Below are positions 39,665 through 51,149 of a stretch of 64,000 nt of DNA, one piece after another. This DNA comes from Planococcus salinarum (lineage in GTDB: Bacteria; Bacillota; Bacilli; Bacillales_A; Planococcaceae). The stretch is taken from the NCBI RefSeq assembly GCF_007004625.1, contig NZ_VIFV01000016.1, positions 19,714-83,713 on the forward strand, read 5' to 3'. The notes beneath the pieces are model-generated. The model was not told where the DNA came from and did no database searches. It was given only the letters and a program-made list of their open reading frames with translations. A program made the translations under genes and the position numbers. How positions within the stretch are numbered: the first letter of the stretch is position 1; each line of letters opens with the position of its first letter.

Positions 39665-40846
39665 ATGAAAAATTTTTTAAAAAGTGAGAACGGCCGTTTT
39701 TGGATTCTTGTCACTATTGTCTCGATTTCCGGCTTTTCCCAAGGAATGTTATTGCCGCTGATTGCGGTTATTTTCGAACAGGATGGCGTTTCATCCGCAT
39801 TAAACGGCTTAAGCGCCACCGGTTTATACATAGGTACGTTAGTAATCGCACCATTTATGGAGCCACAATTGCGGCGTTTTGGGTTCAAGCCCATCATCAT
39901 CGCGGGAGGCGGTTTGGTCATTCTGTCATTGCTGCTGTTTCCGCTTTGGAAATCCGTTTTGTTCTGGTTCTTCCTGCGGATTTTGATCGGGATCGGGGAC
40001 CAGGCCTTGCACTTCTCGACACAAACCTGGATTACCAGCACATCGCCCCAGAATCGCATGGGACGGAACATCGCAATCTATGGTATGTCCTTCAGTATCG
40101 GTTTTGGTGCGGGACCATTATTCGTTCCGCTCGTGTCTATTTTTGAAGCCTTGCCTTTCATCATTTCCGGTTTACTATGCCTCATTGCGTGGTTATTGGT
40201 CTTTTTCCTGAAAAATGACTTTCCCGAAACGACAACGAGTGCGATGACTGCAAGGGGAACTTTGGGGCGTTTTAAAGCCGCTCTTGTGATTGGCTGGTTC
40301 GCGTTTCTTCCTCCGCTGGGCTATGGCTTTTTGGAATCGTCATTAAACGCGATCTACCCGGTTTACGCTTTGCGCCAATCAATCGATATAGCGATGGTCT
40401 CTTATATGCTGGCGGCATTTTCAGCCGGGGCCATTGCGACGCAGCTGCCGCTTGGTGAATTGAGCGATCGTATCGGCAGAAAGAAAGTTCTGCTGATGGC
40501 ACTTTTCGGAGGTGCGGCTGCATTCGGCACTGCCAGTTTCTTTGAATCGAACGCCTGGGTCACGCTTGGTTTCTTCATCCTGGCGGGTATGTTTGTCGGT
40601 TCCACTTTCTCGTTGGGCATTTCCTATATGGCGGATCTCATGCCGAGGGAACTGCTGCCTACCGGGAACCTCCTTTGCGGCATCGCTTTCAGCATCGGCA
40701 GTCTGGCTGGTCCGGTGTTGGGCGGCCTATTCCTGGAACTCACCCAGCAACTGAGCTTCCTCCTGCTTATCGCAGGGATATTGCTTATCATTTTCACCAT
40801 TATCGCTTTCCGCGATACTAGGATCTCCAAAGCTGCAACCGAATAA
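39665..40846 (+). CDS. MFS transporter (YfkF-like)
   Basis: 393-residue major facilitator protein with twelve predicted helices. The loop 8-9-type motif GELSDRIGRKKVLL and the N-half motif (FLRILIGIGDQALHF) fit drug/sugar efflux-type MFS. AAAGGAGG precedes the ATG. Similar in size and setting to B. subtilis YfkF. Substrate unknown. Confidence 0.87.
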   Translation: MKNFLKSENGRFWILVTIVSISGFSQGMLLPLIAVIFEQDGVSSALNGLSATGLYIGTLVIAPFMEPQLRRFGFKPIIIAGGGLVILSLLLFPLWKSVLFWFFLRILIGIGDQALHFSTQTWITSTSPQNRMGRNIAIYGMSFSIGFGAGPLFVPLVSIFEALPFIISGLLCLIAWLLVFFLKNDFPETTTSAMTARGTLGRFKAALVIGWFAFLPPLGYGFLESSLNAIYPVYALRQSIDIAMVSYMLAAFSAGAIATQLPLGELSDRIGRKKVLLMALFGGAAAFGTASFFESNAWVTLGFFILAGMFVGSTFSLGISYMADLMPRELLPTGNLLCGIAFSIGSLAGPVLGGLFLELTQQLSFLLLIAGILLIIFTIIAFRDTRISKAATE

Positions 40847-40861
40847 CATCTGACGCGATTC

Positions 40862-40898
40862 AAAAAGGACTTCCGGGCTTATCCGGAAGTCCTTTTTG
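40862..40898 (+). terminator. terminator after the MFS gene
   Basis: AAAAAGGACTTCCGG/CCGGAAGTCCTTTTT hairpin with a six-base loop. Confidence 0.88.
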
Positions 40899-40969
40899 AC
40901 TAATAAAATTTGTAAGGGTTTCAGCTATTCGATTTTACTGACACCACTGGAGAGGAAGGCGAAATCGAT

Positions 40970-41557
40970 TTAATCAAAGTCGAACTTTCCGTTTAACTGC
41001 CTGTTCCGGGGTGGTTTCATGCAGAAAAATAACCAGCCGAACGCGCCAACGAACATGACTCTTTGCAAAAGGCCTGTGATTGCAGGGAAAATACCCATGG
41101 CGATTGATATTATTACGGCAACAATTGCCATAACGATCCCGGCAATTCTCTGTGGGCCGGTACTGATAAATCCATGGCCTGCCGCCAGTAAAGTGAAGCT
41201 GAATCCGGTTGAAGTGGCAGAGAGTGAATGAATCTGATCCTGCAGGTGGTTGACCGGCACAGAGTCAACTAATGGTGCGTGTGGAAAAACCCCTGTCAAG
41301 ATCAGGCTAAGTCCGAATACTGCTCCCACAACCTGATGGTAGCGGATCCTGGTGGAATACGTAACCAGGATTGCCATTAGACCAAGGCTAATAAAGAAGA
41401 TGTTCATAATCCATGAATACGGTGAACCTTGCGCCCCCAAATGGCTGGTTGTGTTGCTCAAAATAGAATAGCCGGGAAAACTGATTATCGCCAAACCATT
41501 AGATGCTATTAAAAAGAAAATGAAGATGAGCAAAGAGACAATCGTTATTTTTTTCAT
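40970..41557 (-). CDS. DUF998 family membrane protein
   Basis: 195 residues with six hydrophobic helices. YSILSNTTSHLGAQGSPYSW matches the DUF998 hallmark (S.LG..G.PY), and a second conserved patch is VNHLQDQIHSLSA. Function unknown. GAGGAG is about 11 bases before the ATG. Single gene. Confidence 0.78.
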   Translation of the reverse strand: MKKITIVSLLIFIFFLIASNGLAIISFPGYSILSNTTSHLGAQGSPYSWIMNIFFISLGLMAILVTYSTRIRYHQVVGAVFGLSLILTGVFPHAPLVDSVPVNHLQDQIHSLSATSTGFSFTLLAAGHGFISTGPQRIAGIVMAIVAVIISIAMGIFPAITGLLQRVMFVGAFGWLFFCMKPPRNRQLNGKFDFD

Positions 41558-41701
41558 TTTTAATGATCTCCTCAGAGAAATCGGTTTTAAGGCAATACAC
41601 CCATATACAGGGTCAGCCAGCCAGTCACTGCAGAAACAATACAGCTGTTTTTGGGTTTCATGGATTAAGGCATTGAAAACTACTCTCTGGAAATTATGAA
41701 G

Positions 41702-43072
41702 TTACTGGTTTTTCAACTCGAGCAGACAGACCGATTCCACCTGCGCTGTCTGCGGGAACATATCGACAGGCTGGATGTATTCGATGCGGTAGATTTTCGT
41801 CAATTGCTGAAGGTCCTTCGCCAAAGTCGAAGGATTGCACGAAGTATAGACAAAGCGTTTCGGTTTCACGGCCAGAATCGTTTTTAACAAGGAATCTCCG
41901 AGTCCGGTGCGCGGAGGGTCAACTGTCAGTACGTCGGGCACAAAATTTTCCCTGCTCCACATATCAAGCCATTTTTCTGCGGTCCCGGTAACGTATTTTG
42001 CTTCAACTCCCTGCCGTTTGGCATTTGCTTTTGCATCCACAACGCTGTCATGAATCGTGTCCATGCCGCGAAGTTCACCGGCACCCTCTGCAAGCCACAG
42101 GCCGATTGTGCCGACTCCGCAATAAGCGTCGACCACTTTTTCAGTGCCGGTCAATTGGGCTGCCCGCTTGATTTCATCATATAATTTGACGGTCTGTTTC
42201 GGATTGAGTTGGAAAAATGCGCGGGCTGATAGATCGAACGCCAACTCGCCCAGCTTTTCGTGAATCGTATCTTTGCCGAACAATGTAACGGTTTCCTCTC
42301 CGAATATAAGAGAGGTTTTTTCAGGGTTGATGTTCTGGACAATCGATACAAGATTGACATCAAGGTCTTTCAGTTTTTCGAGCAATAATTCCTTTTTCGG
42401 TATTTTAGAGCGGGTCGTGACCAGCACCAACTGGATTTCGCCGGTTTGGATGCCGGTGCGGACAACGATTGTCCGAACGATACCCTGCATCGTTTTTCCA
42501 TCATAGATCGGAATCCGCAATTCCTCCAGAATCCTTTTCACTGAATTGGTGATGACGGTCGTATCGGGATGCTGGACAATGCACTGTTCGATATCAAGCA
42601 GTTGATGAGAGCCTTCAGCAAACAGTCCGGCGATCACTTTCGAACCTTTCAGCCGTGTCTGGAACTGGCTTTTATTGCGGTAATGCCACGGATCTTCCAT
42701 CCCGATCGTTTCTTCAATTTTGACCTCAACACCTTTTAGGTAACGTTCGAGAGCCTGGACGACCAGATCGCGTTTTTCCACGAGTTGCTGGTCATAGGTC
42801 ATATGCTGCAGCTGGCAGCCGCCGCACGCCTCATAAATAGGGCAGGGAGGAGTCTGGCGGTGAGGGGAAGCCTGACGCATTTTTACGATGCGGGCTTCCG
42901 CGAAATTCCGTTTGATTGTTGTAATTTGTGCTGTGATTTCTTCGCCGGGCAAAGCGCCCGATACAAAAATGACATTACGCTTGAAAAAACCGATGCCTTC
43001 ACCGTTGATGCCGAGCCTTTTTATTGTTAATGGGAATTTTTGGCCAACTTCCATAATTGGTTTATCATTCAT
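41702..43072 (-). CDS. 23S rRNA (uracil-5-)-methyltransferase RumA-type (second paralog, YfjO-like)
   Basis: 456 residues with the same architecture as the enzyme at 13747-15117: TRAM domain, [11 protein letters not shown] iron-sulfur cysteines, SAM motif [22 protein letters not shown] and catalytic YTSCNPSTL. The start at 43072 has AAGGA about ten bases upstream. B. subtilis also carries two such genes (yefA and yfjO); only YefA has an established dual 23S target, so this one's target is uncertain. Confidence 0.9.
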   Translation of the reverse strand: MNDKPIMEVGQKFPLTIKRLGINGEGIGFFKRNVIFVSGALPGEEITAQITTIKRNFAEARIVKMRQASPHRQTPPCPIYEACGGCQLQHMTYDQQLVEKRDLVVQALERYLKGVEVKIEETIGMEDPWHYRNKSQFQTRLKGSKVIAGLFAEGSHQLLDIEQCIVQHPDTTVITNSVKRILEELRIPIYDGKTMQGIVRTIVVRTGIQTGEIQLVLVTTRSKIPKKELLLEKLKDLDVNLVSIVQNINPEKTSLIFGEETVTLFGKDTIHEKLGELAFDLSARAFFQLNPKQTVKLYDEIKRAAQLTGTEKVVDAYCGVGTIGLWLAEGAGELRGMDTIHDSVVDAKANAKRQGVEAKYVTGTAEKWLDMWSRENFVPDVLTVDPPRTGLGDSLLKTILAVKPKRFVYTSCNPSTLAKDLQQLTKIYRIEYIQPVDMFPQTAQVESVCLLELKNQ

Positions 43073-43113
43073 TCTGCACACGTCCTTCATTTGTTCATCC
43101 CTACATTATAGCC

Positions 43114-44013
43114 CTATTTGTAAATATCAGCCAGAGCCGATCTGAGATCTGGGAAGGAGAATTCAAAGCCTTGTTTCTGCAACACCTCGGGCAGGACACG
43201 CTGACCTTCCAACACCAGCCGGCTTTTGTCCCCGAGTGCAGCTTTCAGCACAAATTCAGGTACCGGGAACCAATGCGGCCGCCCTAATGCATGAGCGATT
43301 TCCTTGCCGAATTCCTTCATGCGTTTCGGATAAGGGGCTGTGACGTTGAATGGCCCTTCAAGATTATCCGTTTCAATGGCAAACAAAACGGCACGCGCCA
43401 GATCGTTCACGTGAATCCAGGACAGCCACTGCTCTCCTGTTCCCACTGTGCCGCCGCCAAAAAGCTTGTAAGGCAAAGCCATCAACGGCAAAGCGCCATC
43501 TTTTTTCCCCAGGATGATGCCGAAACGGGCCAGAGCCACACGCACGCCCAGTTCTTTCGCTTCGTTTGCAAGCCGCTCCCATTCGATGACGGTTTTTGCC
43601 AGGAAGTCATCTCCTCTTTCAGGCGATTTCTCGGTGTAGGACTTTTCTGTCGAAGCGGGATAGATTCCGACTGCGCTTGCGTTGACCAGCACTTTCGGTT
43701 TTTCTTCCAAAGCTTTGATGATGCGCAGCACTTCAGTGGTCGCTTCGACGCGGCTGCTGTAAATAAGTTTTTTCTGTTCGTCATCCCACCGGCCGTCATT
43801 GATCGATGACCCAGCCAGATTTACAAAAGCGCCGATTCCTGCAAGTTCCCGTTCAGGTGCAGCTCCATCGGTGAGCCACTCGACATAATGGACTCCGTTG
43901 TCAGATGGTTTCGGACTTCTCGTGAGGATAAAAACTTCATGTCCCTCCTGACGGAATAATTTCGTCATTTCCTTGCCGGCAAAACCGGTTCCTCCAGTGA
44001 TAGCTATCTTCAT
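43114..44013 (-). CDS. TIGR01777 family sugar-epimerase-like protein (YfhF)
   Basis: 299-residue NAD(P)-binding short-chain epimerase-like protein. The Rossmann motif is MKIAITGGTGFAGKEM, with VNLAGSSINDGRW and SAVGIYP later; the last 50 residues carry the extra C-terminal domain (VPEFVLKAALGDKSRLVLEG). GGAGGCG precedes the ATG at 44013. It is divergent from recX, as yfhF stands beside recX in B. subtilis. Substrate unknown. Confidence 0.9.
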   Translation of the reverse strand: MKIAITGGTGFAGKEMTKLFRQEGHEVFILTRSPKPSDNGVHYVEWLTDGAAPERELAGIGAFVNLAGSSINDGRWDDEQKKLIYSSRVEATTEVLRIIKALEEKPKVLVNASAVGIYPASTEKSYTEKSPERGDDFLAKTVIEWERLANEAKELGVRVALARFGIILGKKDGALPLMALPYKLFGGGTVGTGEQWLSWIHVNDLARAVLFAIETDNLEGPFNVTAPYPKRMKEFGKEIAHALGRPHWFPVPEFVLKAALGDKSRLVLEGQRVLPEVLQKQGFEFSFPDLRSALADIYK

Positions 44014-44105
44014 GCATATCGCCTCCATTTACTGTATTGTACCCTGAATCGATGCATTTAAGCCCTCGAAAGGTTATACTGAATAGGGAAGAGAGGTGCC
44101 GATGA

Positions 44106-44912
44106 ATGCCGATTATCACAAAAATCACACAAGGGAAAAAGAATCCTGAACGCTATAATATTTTCCTGGAAGAGAAATTCGCTTTCAGTGTCGATGAAAC
44201 GGTGCTCGTCAGGTATCAACTGACCAAAGGCAAAGAGCTGGACCAATGGACCATCGAAGAAATAAATTTCGAAGATGAAGTCCGCAAAGCTTTTAATAAA
44301 TCCCTCGATTTTCTTAGTTTCCGGATGCGCAGTGAAAATGAAGTGCGGCAGAAGCTGAAAGACAAAGAATATGGTGAAGCAGTTATAGATGAAGCGATCA
44401 AAAAACTATATAAATTGAATTTCCTCGATGACCGCGCATTTTCTGAAGCATTGATGCGCACACAGATGAAGTCAGCCAAAAAAGGCCCAAAAGCGATCCA
44501 ACAGGATATGCAGAAGAAAGGGATTGATAAACAAGTGCAAAAAGATGTGCTCGCTTCCTATTCTGATGAAGAACAGTTGGAACTCGCCAAAGAGATCGCA
44601 GAAAAGATCGCTGACAAGGAAAAAACCAAGACGCCGCGCCAGATTGAACAAAAAATTAGTGACACATTGATGCGCAAGGGTTATTCGTATTCATTGATCA
44701 AACTGGCAGTTGCCGATTTGGATCTGGAAAAAGACGAAGACCAATGGACGGACATTGTCGCTGCACAAGGGGATAAACTTTGGCGGAAATTCAGCAGCAA
44801 ACTGACCGGCTATGATTTGAAATCAAAGGTCAAACAAGGCCTTTACCAAAAAGGGTTTCCGGCTGAAGTCATCAATGAATATCTGGAAAAAAAGGAGAAC
44901 GAAGATGAGTGA
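44106..44912 (+). CDS. recX: recombination regulator RecX
   Basis: Cytosolic regulator that binds RecA and limits filament formation. 268 residues with the tandem three-helix RecX repeats (for example LDFLSFRMRSENEVRQKLKD and IDEAIKKLYKLNFLDDRAFS). GAGAGGTG precedes the ATG. The end overlaps the following yfhH gene by eight bases, so recX-yfhH-yfhJ form an operon. A TATACT at 44075-44080 may be the -10. Confidence 0.94.
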   Translation: MPIITKITQGKKNPERYNIFLEEKFAFSVDETVLVRYQLTKGKELDQWTIEEINFEDEVRKAFNKSLDFLSFRMRSENEVRQKLKDKEYGEAVIDEAIKKLYKLNFLDDRAFSEALMRTQMKSAKKGPKAIQQDMQKKGIDKQVQKDVLASYSDEEQLELAKEIAEKIADKEKTKTPRQIEQKISDTLMRKGYSYSLIKLAVADLDLEKDEDQWTDIVAAQGDKLWRKFSSKLTGYDLKSKVKQGLYQKGFPAEVINEYLEKKENEDE

Positions 44913-45237
44913 AGATAAACGCTACAACGAGATGAATGAACAGGAATTGCGCACTGAAATTGCGCGCCTGAAAGAAAAGGCCCGAAAGGCAGAACAATTG
45001 GGCATCATCAACGAATTTGCGGTGCTGGAGCGCAAGGCCATCATGGCAGCTTCCTATCTTCTCGATCCGGAGGATTTCAAAAAAGGGGAAGTCTACCGCA
45101 TTGAAGGAGATCCCAATGTCTATTTTCAAATCGATTATCTGAAGGGCCGATTTGCATGGGGCTATCGTCTTGGGAGCGATAAGTTCACCGAGGCTTTGCC
45201 GATTTCCATGCTGCGCCCGTTAAAAGAAGGGAAGTAA
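44905..45237 (+). CDS. YfhH family protein (DUF1811)
   Basis: 110 residues starting MSEDKRYNEMNEQELRTEIA: an N-terminal helical half and a C-terminal SH3-like beta half (FKKGEVYRIEGDPNVYFQID). Start at 44905 is set by AAAGGAG inside the end of recX. Orthologous in position and sequence to B. subtilis YfhH; function unknown. Confidence 0.88.
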   Translation: MSEDKRYNEMNEQELRTEIARLKEKARKAEQLGIINEFAVLERKAIMAASYLLDPEDFKKGEVYRIEGDPNVYFQIDYLKGRFAWGYRLGSDKFTEALPISMLRPLKEGK

Positions 45238-45241
45238 AAAT

Positions 45242-45493
45242 ATGAAAGAAGTCATTGAACAATTGACCAGTGAATTGCAGGAAAAAAATCCGAATATCTC
45301 GGAAGACAAAGCGCGCACGTGGATCGAACTGCTTGCGTCGGATTTTGAGTCTTCTTATGCGAAAGCCGGATATGACTATCAGGGAACCGAAGTGGTCGAA
45401 AAAGTGGTCCGCCAGTGGATCGACAGCTACGGTGAAAATATTCATGAATTTGCTGCAAGCAATCCGAAATACGCTCATTTACTGAACGACTGA
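45242..45493 (+). CDS. YfhJ family protein (WVELL motif)
   Basis: 83 residues. The family hallmark is present as ARTWIELLASDFE, and EFAASNPKYAHLL closes the protein. It lies four bases after yfhH with GAAGGGAAG upstream, so it is the third gene of the recX operon. Function unknown. In B. subtilis csbB and yfhO follow; they are absent here. Confidence 0.87.
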   Translation: MKEVIEQLTSELQEKNPNISEDKARTWIELLASDFESSYAKAGYDYQGTEVVEKVVRQWIDSYGENIHEFAASNPKYAHLLND

Positions 45494-45530
45494 GAAACGA
45501 CTGATTTATGCGGTTGCCGAAGAAGCAAAA

Positions 45531-45558
45531 AAAACGCACACTCTGGAGTGTGCGTTTT
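45531..45558. terminator. bidirectional terminator between yfhJ and yfhP
   Basis: AAAACGCACACTC/GAGTGTGCGTTTT, two-base spacer. Confidence 0.88.
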
Positions 45559-45568
45559 GTGGTTGTAT

Positions 45569-46549
45569 TCAATTATGGCTGAAGTCCAGTTTTTTGCGCA
45601 GCTTGTCTTCACTGAAAATCCAGCCGGTATAGGAATTGAGTATATTATAGTCTTCATCCAGATGGGCAACTGCCACAAAAGGATAATAATCATTGCTGCG
45701 ATATCTTAAATCGATCAGCCGTACTTCCAAGACCTCGCCATACTGGTTAATTTCCCAGCGATAAAGCGGAGAAAAAGAAACAAATGCTGCCAGATTCTTA
45801 TCTTTAAGAGCTATTTGCATCAATTCGTTGTCAGGCATCGGATTTTTCATGAACTTATCATAGAAATTTATAGTCCGGCCATATGCCCGGCCGACATAAT
45901 GATGGCGGTCCGTATTGGCGGCAATGCGCCAGTGGAAATACCGCATCGTCGGTGCAACGAATATTTCTGTAGCGTCCGGAAGCGTATTCCGTATTGCGTG
46001 TTTGATGGCCGATTGCAATGCAAAGCGCGAGATGTAATAAAGTACCAGGACAACATACAGGATGCTGATGGTCCATACCGGATCGGCACCAAATGCCCAA
46101 ATCATCAATGCGATGACATGAGCGCCGAATATAATCGGATCGAACGTATTAATGACACCCAATGCCACCCACCGAATGGAAAACGGCCTGAGTGCCTGAG
46201 TGCCGTAGGAATTGAATATATCGACAAAAACATGCAAAAATACGGCGAGGAAAGTCCATAGCCATAAATGCAGCAGGTTCACTTCCGGAAAGATGAGCCA
46301 CAATGCTCCCGACAAAAGGAGCGGCCAAGTGAGCACAGCCGGAATCGAGTGGGTTGCACCCCGATGATGCCTGATATATACAGCATTGTCACGCAATTTG
46401 AGTACAGTATCAATATCCGGGATTTGCGAGCCGATGATGGTTCCTGCGATGACTGCAGTCATAGTTACGGTGTCGTTAGCCACTACGGGGTCGGCCATGG
46501 CGAGCCCGCCGAGCGCAATGCCCATGACGAGGTGTGTGCCTGTATCCAT
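45569..46549 (-). CDS. YfhP-like membrane-bound metal-dependent hydrolase family protein
   Basis: 326 residues. The N-terminus MDTGTHLVMGIALGGLA and the later IPDIDTV, RHHRGATHSI and HVFVDIFNSYGT are the His/Asp motifs of the YdjM/YfhP inner-membrane hydrolase-like family; about five helices follow. The start at 46549 has AAGGGGATGA upstream. YfhP is reported as a regulator-type membrane protein in B. subtilis; the enzymatic role is unproven. Divergent from mutY. Confidence 0.87.
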   Translation of the reverse strand: MDTGTHLVMGIALGGLAMADPVVANDTVTMTAVIAGTIIGSQIPDIDTVLKLRDNAVYIRHHRGATHSIPAVLTWPLLLSGALWLIFPEVNLLHLWLWTFLAVFLHVFVDIFNSYGTQALRPFSIRWVALGVINTFDPIIFGAHVIALMIWAFGADPVWTISILYVVLVLYYISRFALQSAIKHAIRNTLPDATEIFVAPTMRYFHWRIAANTDRHHYVGRAYGRTINFYDKFMKNPMPDNELMQIALKDKNLAAFVSFSPLYRWEINQYGEVLEVRLIDLRYRSNDYYPFVAVAHLDEDYNILNSYTGWIFSEDKLRKKLDFSHN

Positions 46550-46673
46550 CGTCTCATCCCCTTTCAAAAAATTTTAGACGATAACGATATTCTTGGATTT
46601 TAACCGTTGCTGTCCATCAATTACATACCCTTATTTTATGTGAAATAATCTACTACCATGGGAGGGATTCATC

Positions 46674-48487
<1,814 letters not shown>

Positions 48488-48532
48488 TTTTTTGCCTTCT
48501 TCGCCGTATTACTGTATGTTTTCAGAATTGAT

Positions 48533-48541
48533 TGATATAAT
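48533..48541 (+). promoter_or_regulatory. extended -10 promoter before ntdp
   Basis: TGATATAAT: a TG-N-TATAAT extended -10 with no clear -35, about 50 bases before the ATG. Confidence 0.4.
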
Positions 48542-48590
48542 ATTGAAATAGCAGATAATATAAGGGCTTAGACGAGAAGGTGGGATGGAC

Positions 48591-49133
48591 ATGGCGATTC
48601 CCCCAGAGGGAGAAACGATACAAATCCACAGTTACAAGCACAACGGCCGAATCCACCGTGTCTGGCAGGAAACAACTGTTTTGAAAGGGACTAATAATAT
48701 TGTAATCGGTGCAAATGAACGGACTCTGGTAACCGAATCGGATGGCCGCACGTGGCTGACACGCGAACCCTCGATTTGTTATTTTCACGCGGAGCATTGG
48801 TTTAACATCATTTGCATGCTGCGTGATGATGGGGTTTACTATTATTGCAATATCAGCTCGCCATTTGTGTATAATAATGGTTCACTGAAATATATCGATT
48901 ACGACCTGGATGTAAAAGTGTTTCCGGATATGTCTTACACGTTATTGGATGAAGACGAATATGAAGACCATAAACGGCAGATGGGCTACCCTGAAGTGAT
49001 CGACCAGATTCTTTATCGCAATGTCGAAAAGCTCATTGGCTGGATCAAACAGCGCAGAGGCCCGTTTGCCCAGGACTTCATCGAAGTATGGACGGAGCGG
49101 TATGAATCTCACAGACATAACCGGATTCGTTGA
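48591..49133 (+). CDS. nucleoside tri-/diphosphate phosphatase (DUF402, YgaC/Ntdp type)
   Basis: 180 residues. [36 protein letters not shown] and [14 protein letters not shown] correspond closely to the staphylococcal Ntdp protein, which hydrolyses NTPs and NDPs with divalent metals. The ATG at 48591 is six bases after AGGTGGG; the ATG at 48585 would be too close. Orthologous in place to B. subtilis ygaC; between it and fabL, sspE is absent. Confidence 0.9.
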   Translation: MAIPPEGETIQIHSYKHNGRIHRVWQETTVLKGTNNIVIGANERTLVTESDGRTWLTREPSICYFHAEHWFNIICMLRDDGVYYYCNISSPFVYNNGSLKYIDYDLDVKVFPDMSYTLLDEDEYEDHKRQMGYPEVIDQILYRNVEKLIGWIKQRRGPFAQDFIEVWTERYESHRHNRIR

Positions 49134-49141
49134 AAGATTGG

Positions 49142-49168
49142 AAACCTGTTGCCAGCCAACAGGTTTTT
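49142..49168 (+). terminator. terminator after ntdp
   Basis: AAACCTGTTG/CAACAGGTTT with a five-base loop and T-run. Confidence 0.8.
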
Positions 49169-49197
49169 CATTTTGAAGAGAGATTGGAGTGATTTAT

Positions 49198-50958
49198 TTG
49201 AACGATAAGAAACAAAGCAGCATGAAAAGATATATGCATTTTGTAAAACCGTATTATTGGCAAATAGCTTTGACGATCCTTATTGGTGTATTTAAATTCG
49301 CCATTCCGCTTTTTATCCCCTTGCTGATCAAAATCGTCATTGACGATATTATCGGTGCCGATGCTTTATCAAATCAGGAAAAGCTGGAACAGCTCTACCT
49401 GTGGCTCGGAGGAACCGCAATCGTGTTTTTCCTGCTGCGGCCGCCGATTGAATATTACCGCCAGTATTATGCGCAGTATGTAAGCAATAAAATCCTCTAC
49501 GACATCCGCGGATACCTTTATGGACATCTTCAACGGCTAAGCCTCAGATATTACGCCAATACGCGTGCAGGCGAAATTATCTCGCGCGTCATCAACGATG
49601 TCGAACAAACAAAGAATTTTGTAATGATCGGATTGATGAATGTCTGGCTCGATCTTGCGACGATTCTCATCGCAATCGCCATTATGCTGTCGATGGATGT
49701 CTCATTGACGATTGTTGCCTTACTGGCTTTTCCGTTCTATGCGCTGAGCGTCAAGTATTTTTTCGGCCGCCTGCGTGATTTGACCCGCGAGCGCTCACAG
49801 GCACTTGCGAATGTTCAGAGCTACCTCCATGAACGGGTGCAAGGGATGAGCATTATCAAGAGCTTTGCTCTTGAGAAACATGAACAGAAAATTTTCAATG
49901 ACACCAATGATCAGTTTCTGGAAAAAGCAATCGACCACACGAAATGGAATGCCAAGGCATTTGCCGTCGTTAACACCATTACCGATGTAGCACCGTTACT
50001 GGTGATAGGTTATGCGGGTTACCAGGTTATCCAGGGAGATTTGACGTTGGGAACAATGGTGGCGTTTATTGCCTATATCGAGCGTCTTTACAATCCGCTG
50101 CGCCGTCTGGTCAATTCTTCAACGACACTTGTACAATCCCTGGCGTCGATGGACCGTGTGTTTGAACTTATCGACGAAGAGTATGATGTTACAGATAAAA
50201 AAGGGGCACGTGACTTGAAAGTGGCCGACGGAAAACTGGAGTTCCGGAATGTTTCCTTCCATTATAATGATGGTGGCACGGAAGTTCTGTCCAATATGAG
50301 TTTTACCGTCAAACCGGGGGAGACCGTTGCACTGGTTGGAATGAGCGGCGGAGGAAAATCGACAATCGTTTCTCTGATCCCCCGTTTTTACGATGTAACA
50401 GAAGGCGGAATTTTTATGGACGATCACAATTTGAAGGACGTCAGCGTTCATACGCTGCGGGATCAAATTGGTCTTGTTCTCCAGGATTCGATTCTCTTCA
50501 GTGACTCGGTCAAAGCCAATATTCTTATGGGGAAACCGGACGCCACTGACGCAGAAGTAGAAGCGGCTGCTAAAGCTGCCAATGCACACACCTTCATAGA
50601 ATTGCTGCCCGAAGGTTACGATACGAAAGTCGGTGAACGCGGAGTGAAATTATCTGGCGGACAAAAACAACGGGTCGCCATTGCCCGGGTCTTCCTGAAA
50701 AATCCTCCGATGCTGATACTTGATGAAGCTACTTCTGCTCTTGATCTGGAAAGTGAAGCACTGATCCAGGACTCGCTTGAACGCTTGGCGAGCAACAGAA
50801 CAACTTTAATAGTGGCCCACAGATTGTCTACGATCACCCATGCCGATCAAATTCTTGTCATCGACCATGGTGTCCTGGCCGAAAAGGGTTCACATGATGA
50901 GTTGATGAAACAAAAAGGAGTCTACTATAACCTTTTCCAGGTTCAGCATTTCAAATAA
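49198..50958 (+). CDS. ABC transporter, fused permease and ATPase (YgaD/MsbA-BmrA type)
   Basis: Half-transporter of 586 residues that should work as a homodimer and export lipids or drugs. Residues 1-320 hold six membrane helices; the ATPase domain follows with Walker A GMSGGGKST, LSGGQKQR, Walker B MLILDEATS and switch IVAHRLST. A TTG start at 49198 is preferred (GGAG 8 bases upstream) to GTG at 49189, which overlaps that site. Position matches B. subtilis ygaD. Substrate unknown. Confidence 0.9.
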   Translation: MNDKKQSSMKRYMHFVKPYYWQIALTILIGVFKFAIPLFIPLLIKIVIDDIIGADALSNQEKLEQLYLWLGGTAIVFFLLRPPIEYYRQYYAQYVSNKILYDIRGYLYGHLQRLSLRYYANTRAGEIISRVINDVEQTKNFVMIGLMNVWLDLATILIAIAIMLSMDVSLTIVALLAFPFYALSVKYFFGRLRDLTRERSQALANVQSYLHERVQGMSIIKSFALEKHEQKIFNDTNDQFLEKAIDHTKWNAKAFAVVNTITDVAPLLVIGYAGYQVIQGDLTLGTMVAFIAYIERLYNPLRRLVNSSTTLVQSLASMDRVFELIDEEYDVTDKKGARDLKVADGKLEFRNVSFHYNDGGTEVLSNMSFTVKPGETVALVGMSGGGKSTIVSLIPRFYDVTEGGIFMDDHNLKDVSVHTLRDQIGLVLQDSILFSDSVKANILMGKPDATDAEVEAAAKAANAHTFIELLPEGYDTKVGERGVKLSGGQKQRVAIARVFLKNPPMLILDEATSALDLESEALIQDSLERLASNRTTLIVAHRLSTITHADQILVIDHGVLAEKGSHDELMKQKGVYYNLFQVQHFK

Positions 50959-50993
50959 AAAATGAAGTTACTTCCATAATATAGGTGTATTTT

Positions 50994-51028
50994 AAAATCC
51001 AGCTGAGCATTCTCAGCTGGATTTTTTT
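50994..51028 (+). terminator. terminator after ygaD-like gene
   Basis: AAAATCCAGCTGAG/CTCAGCTGGATTTT with a four-base loop and seven T. Confidence 0.88.
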
Positions 51029-51070
51029 CTGTTCACAAATATTTATCGACCAGCCCTATAAAAAGAACTA

Positions 51071-51098
51071 TTGCATATAGTTTTAATTTTAGTATAAT
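51071..51098 (+). promoter_or_regulatory. promoter of the peptide ABC transporter operon
   Basis: -35 TTGCAT, 16-base spacer, -10 TATAAT. Confidence 0.7.
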
Positions 51099-51110
51099 TA
51101 AAAGAAATAA

Positions 51111-51125
51111 AATATTCAGAATTAT
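51111..51125 (+). promoter_or_regulatory. candidate CodY box
   Basis: AATATTCAGAATTAT matches 11 of 15 positions of AATTTTCWGAAAATT and lies just downstream of the promoter. Peptide transport operons are classic CodY targets, but four mismatches leave this tentative. Confidence 0.4.
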
Positions 51126-51149
51126 CTTTGCGTAAAAAGGGGTGCCCAC

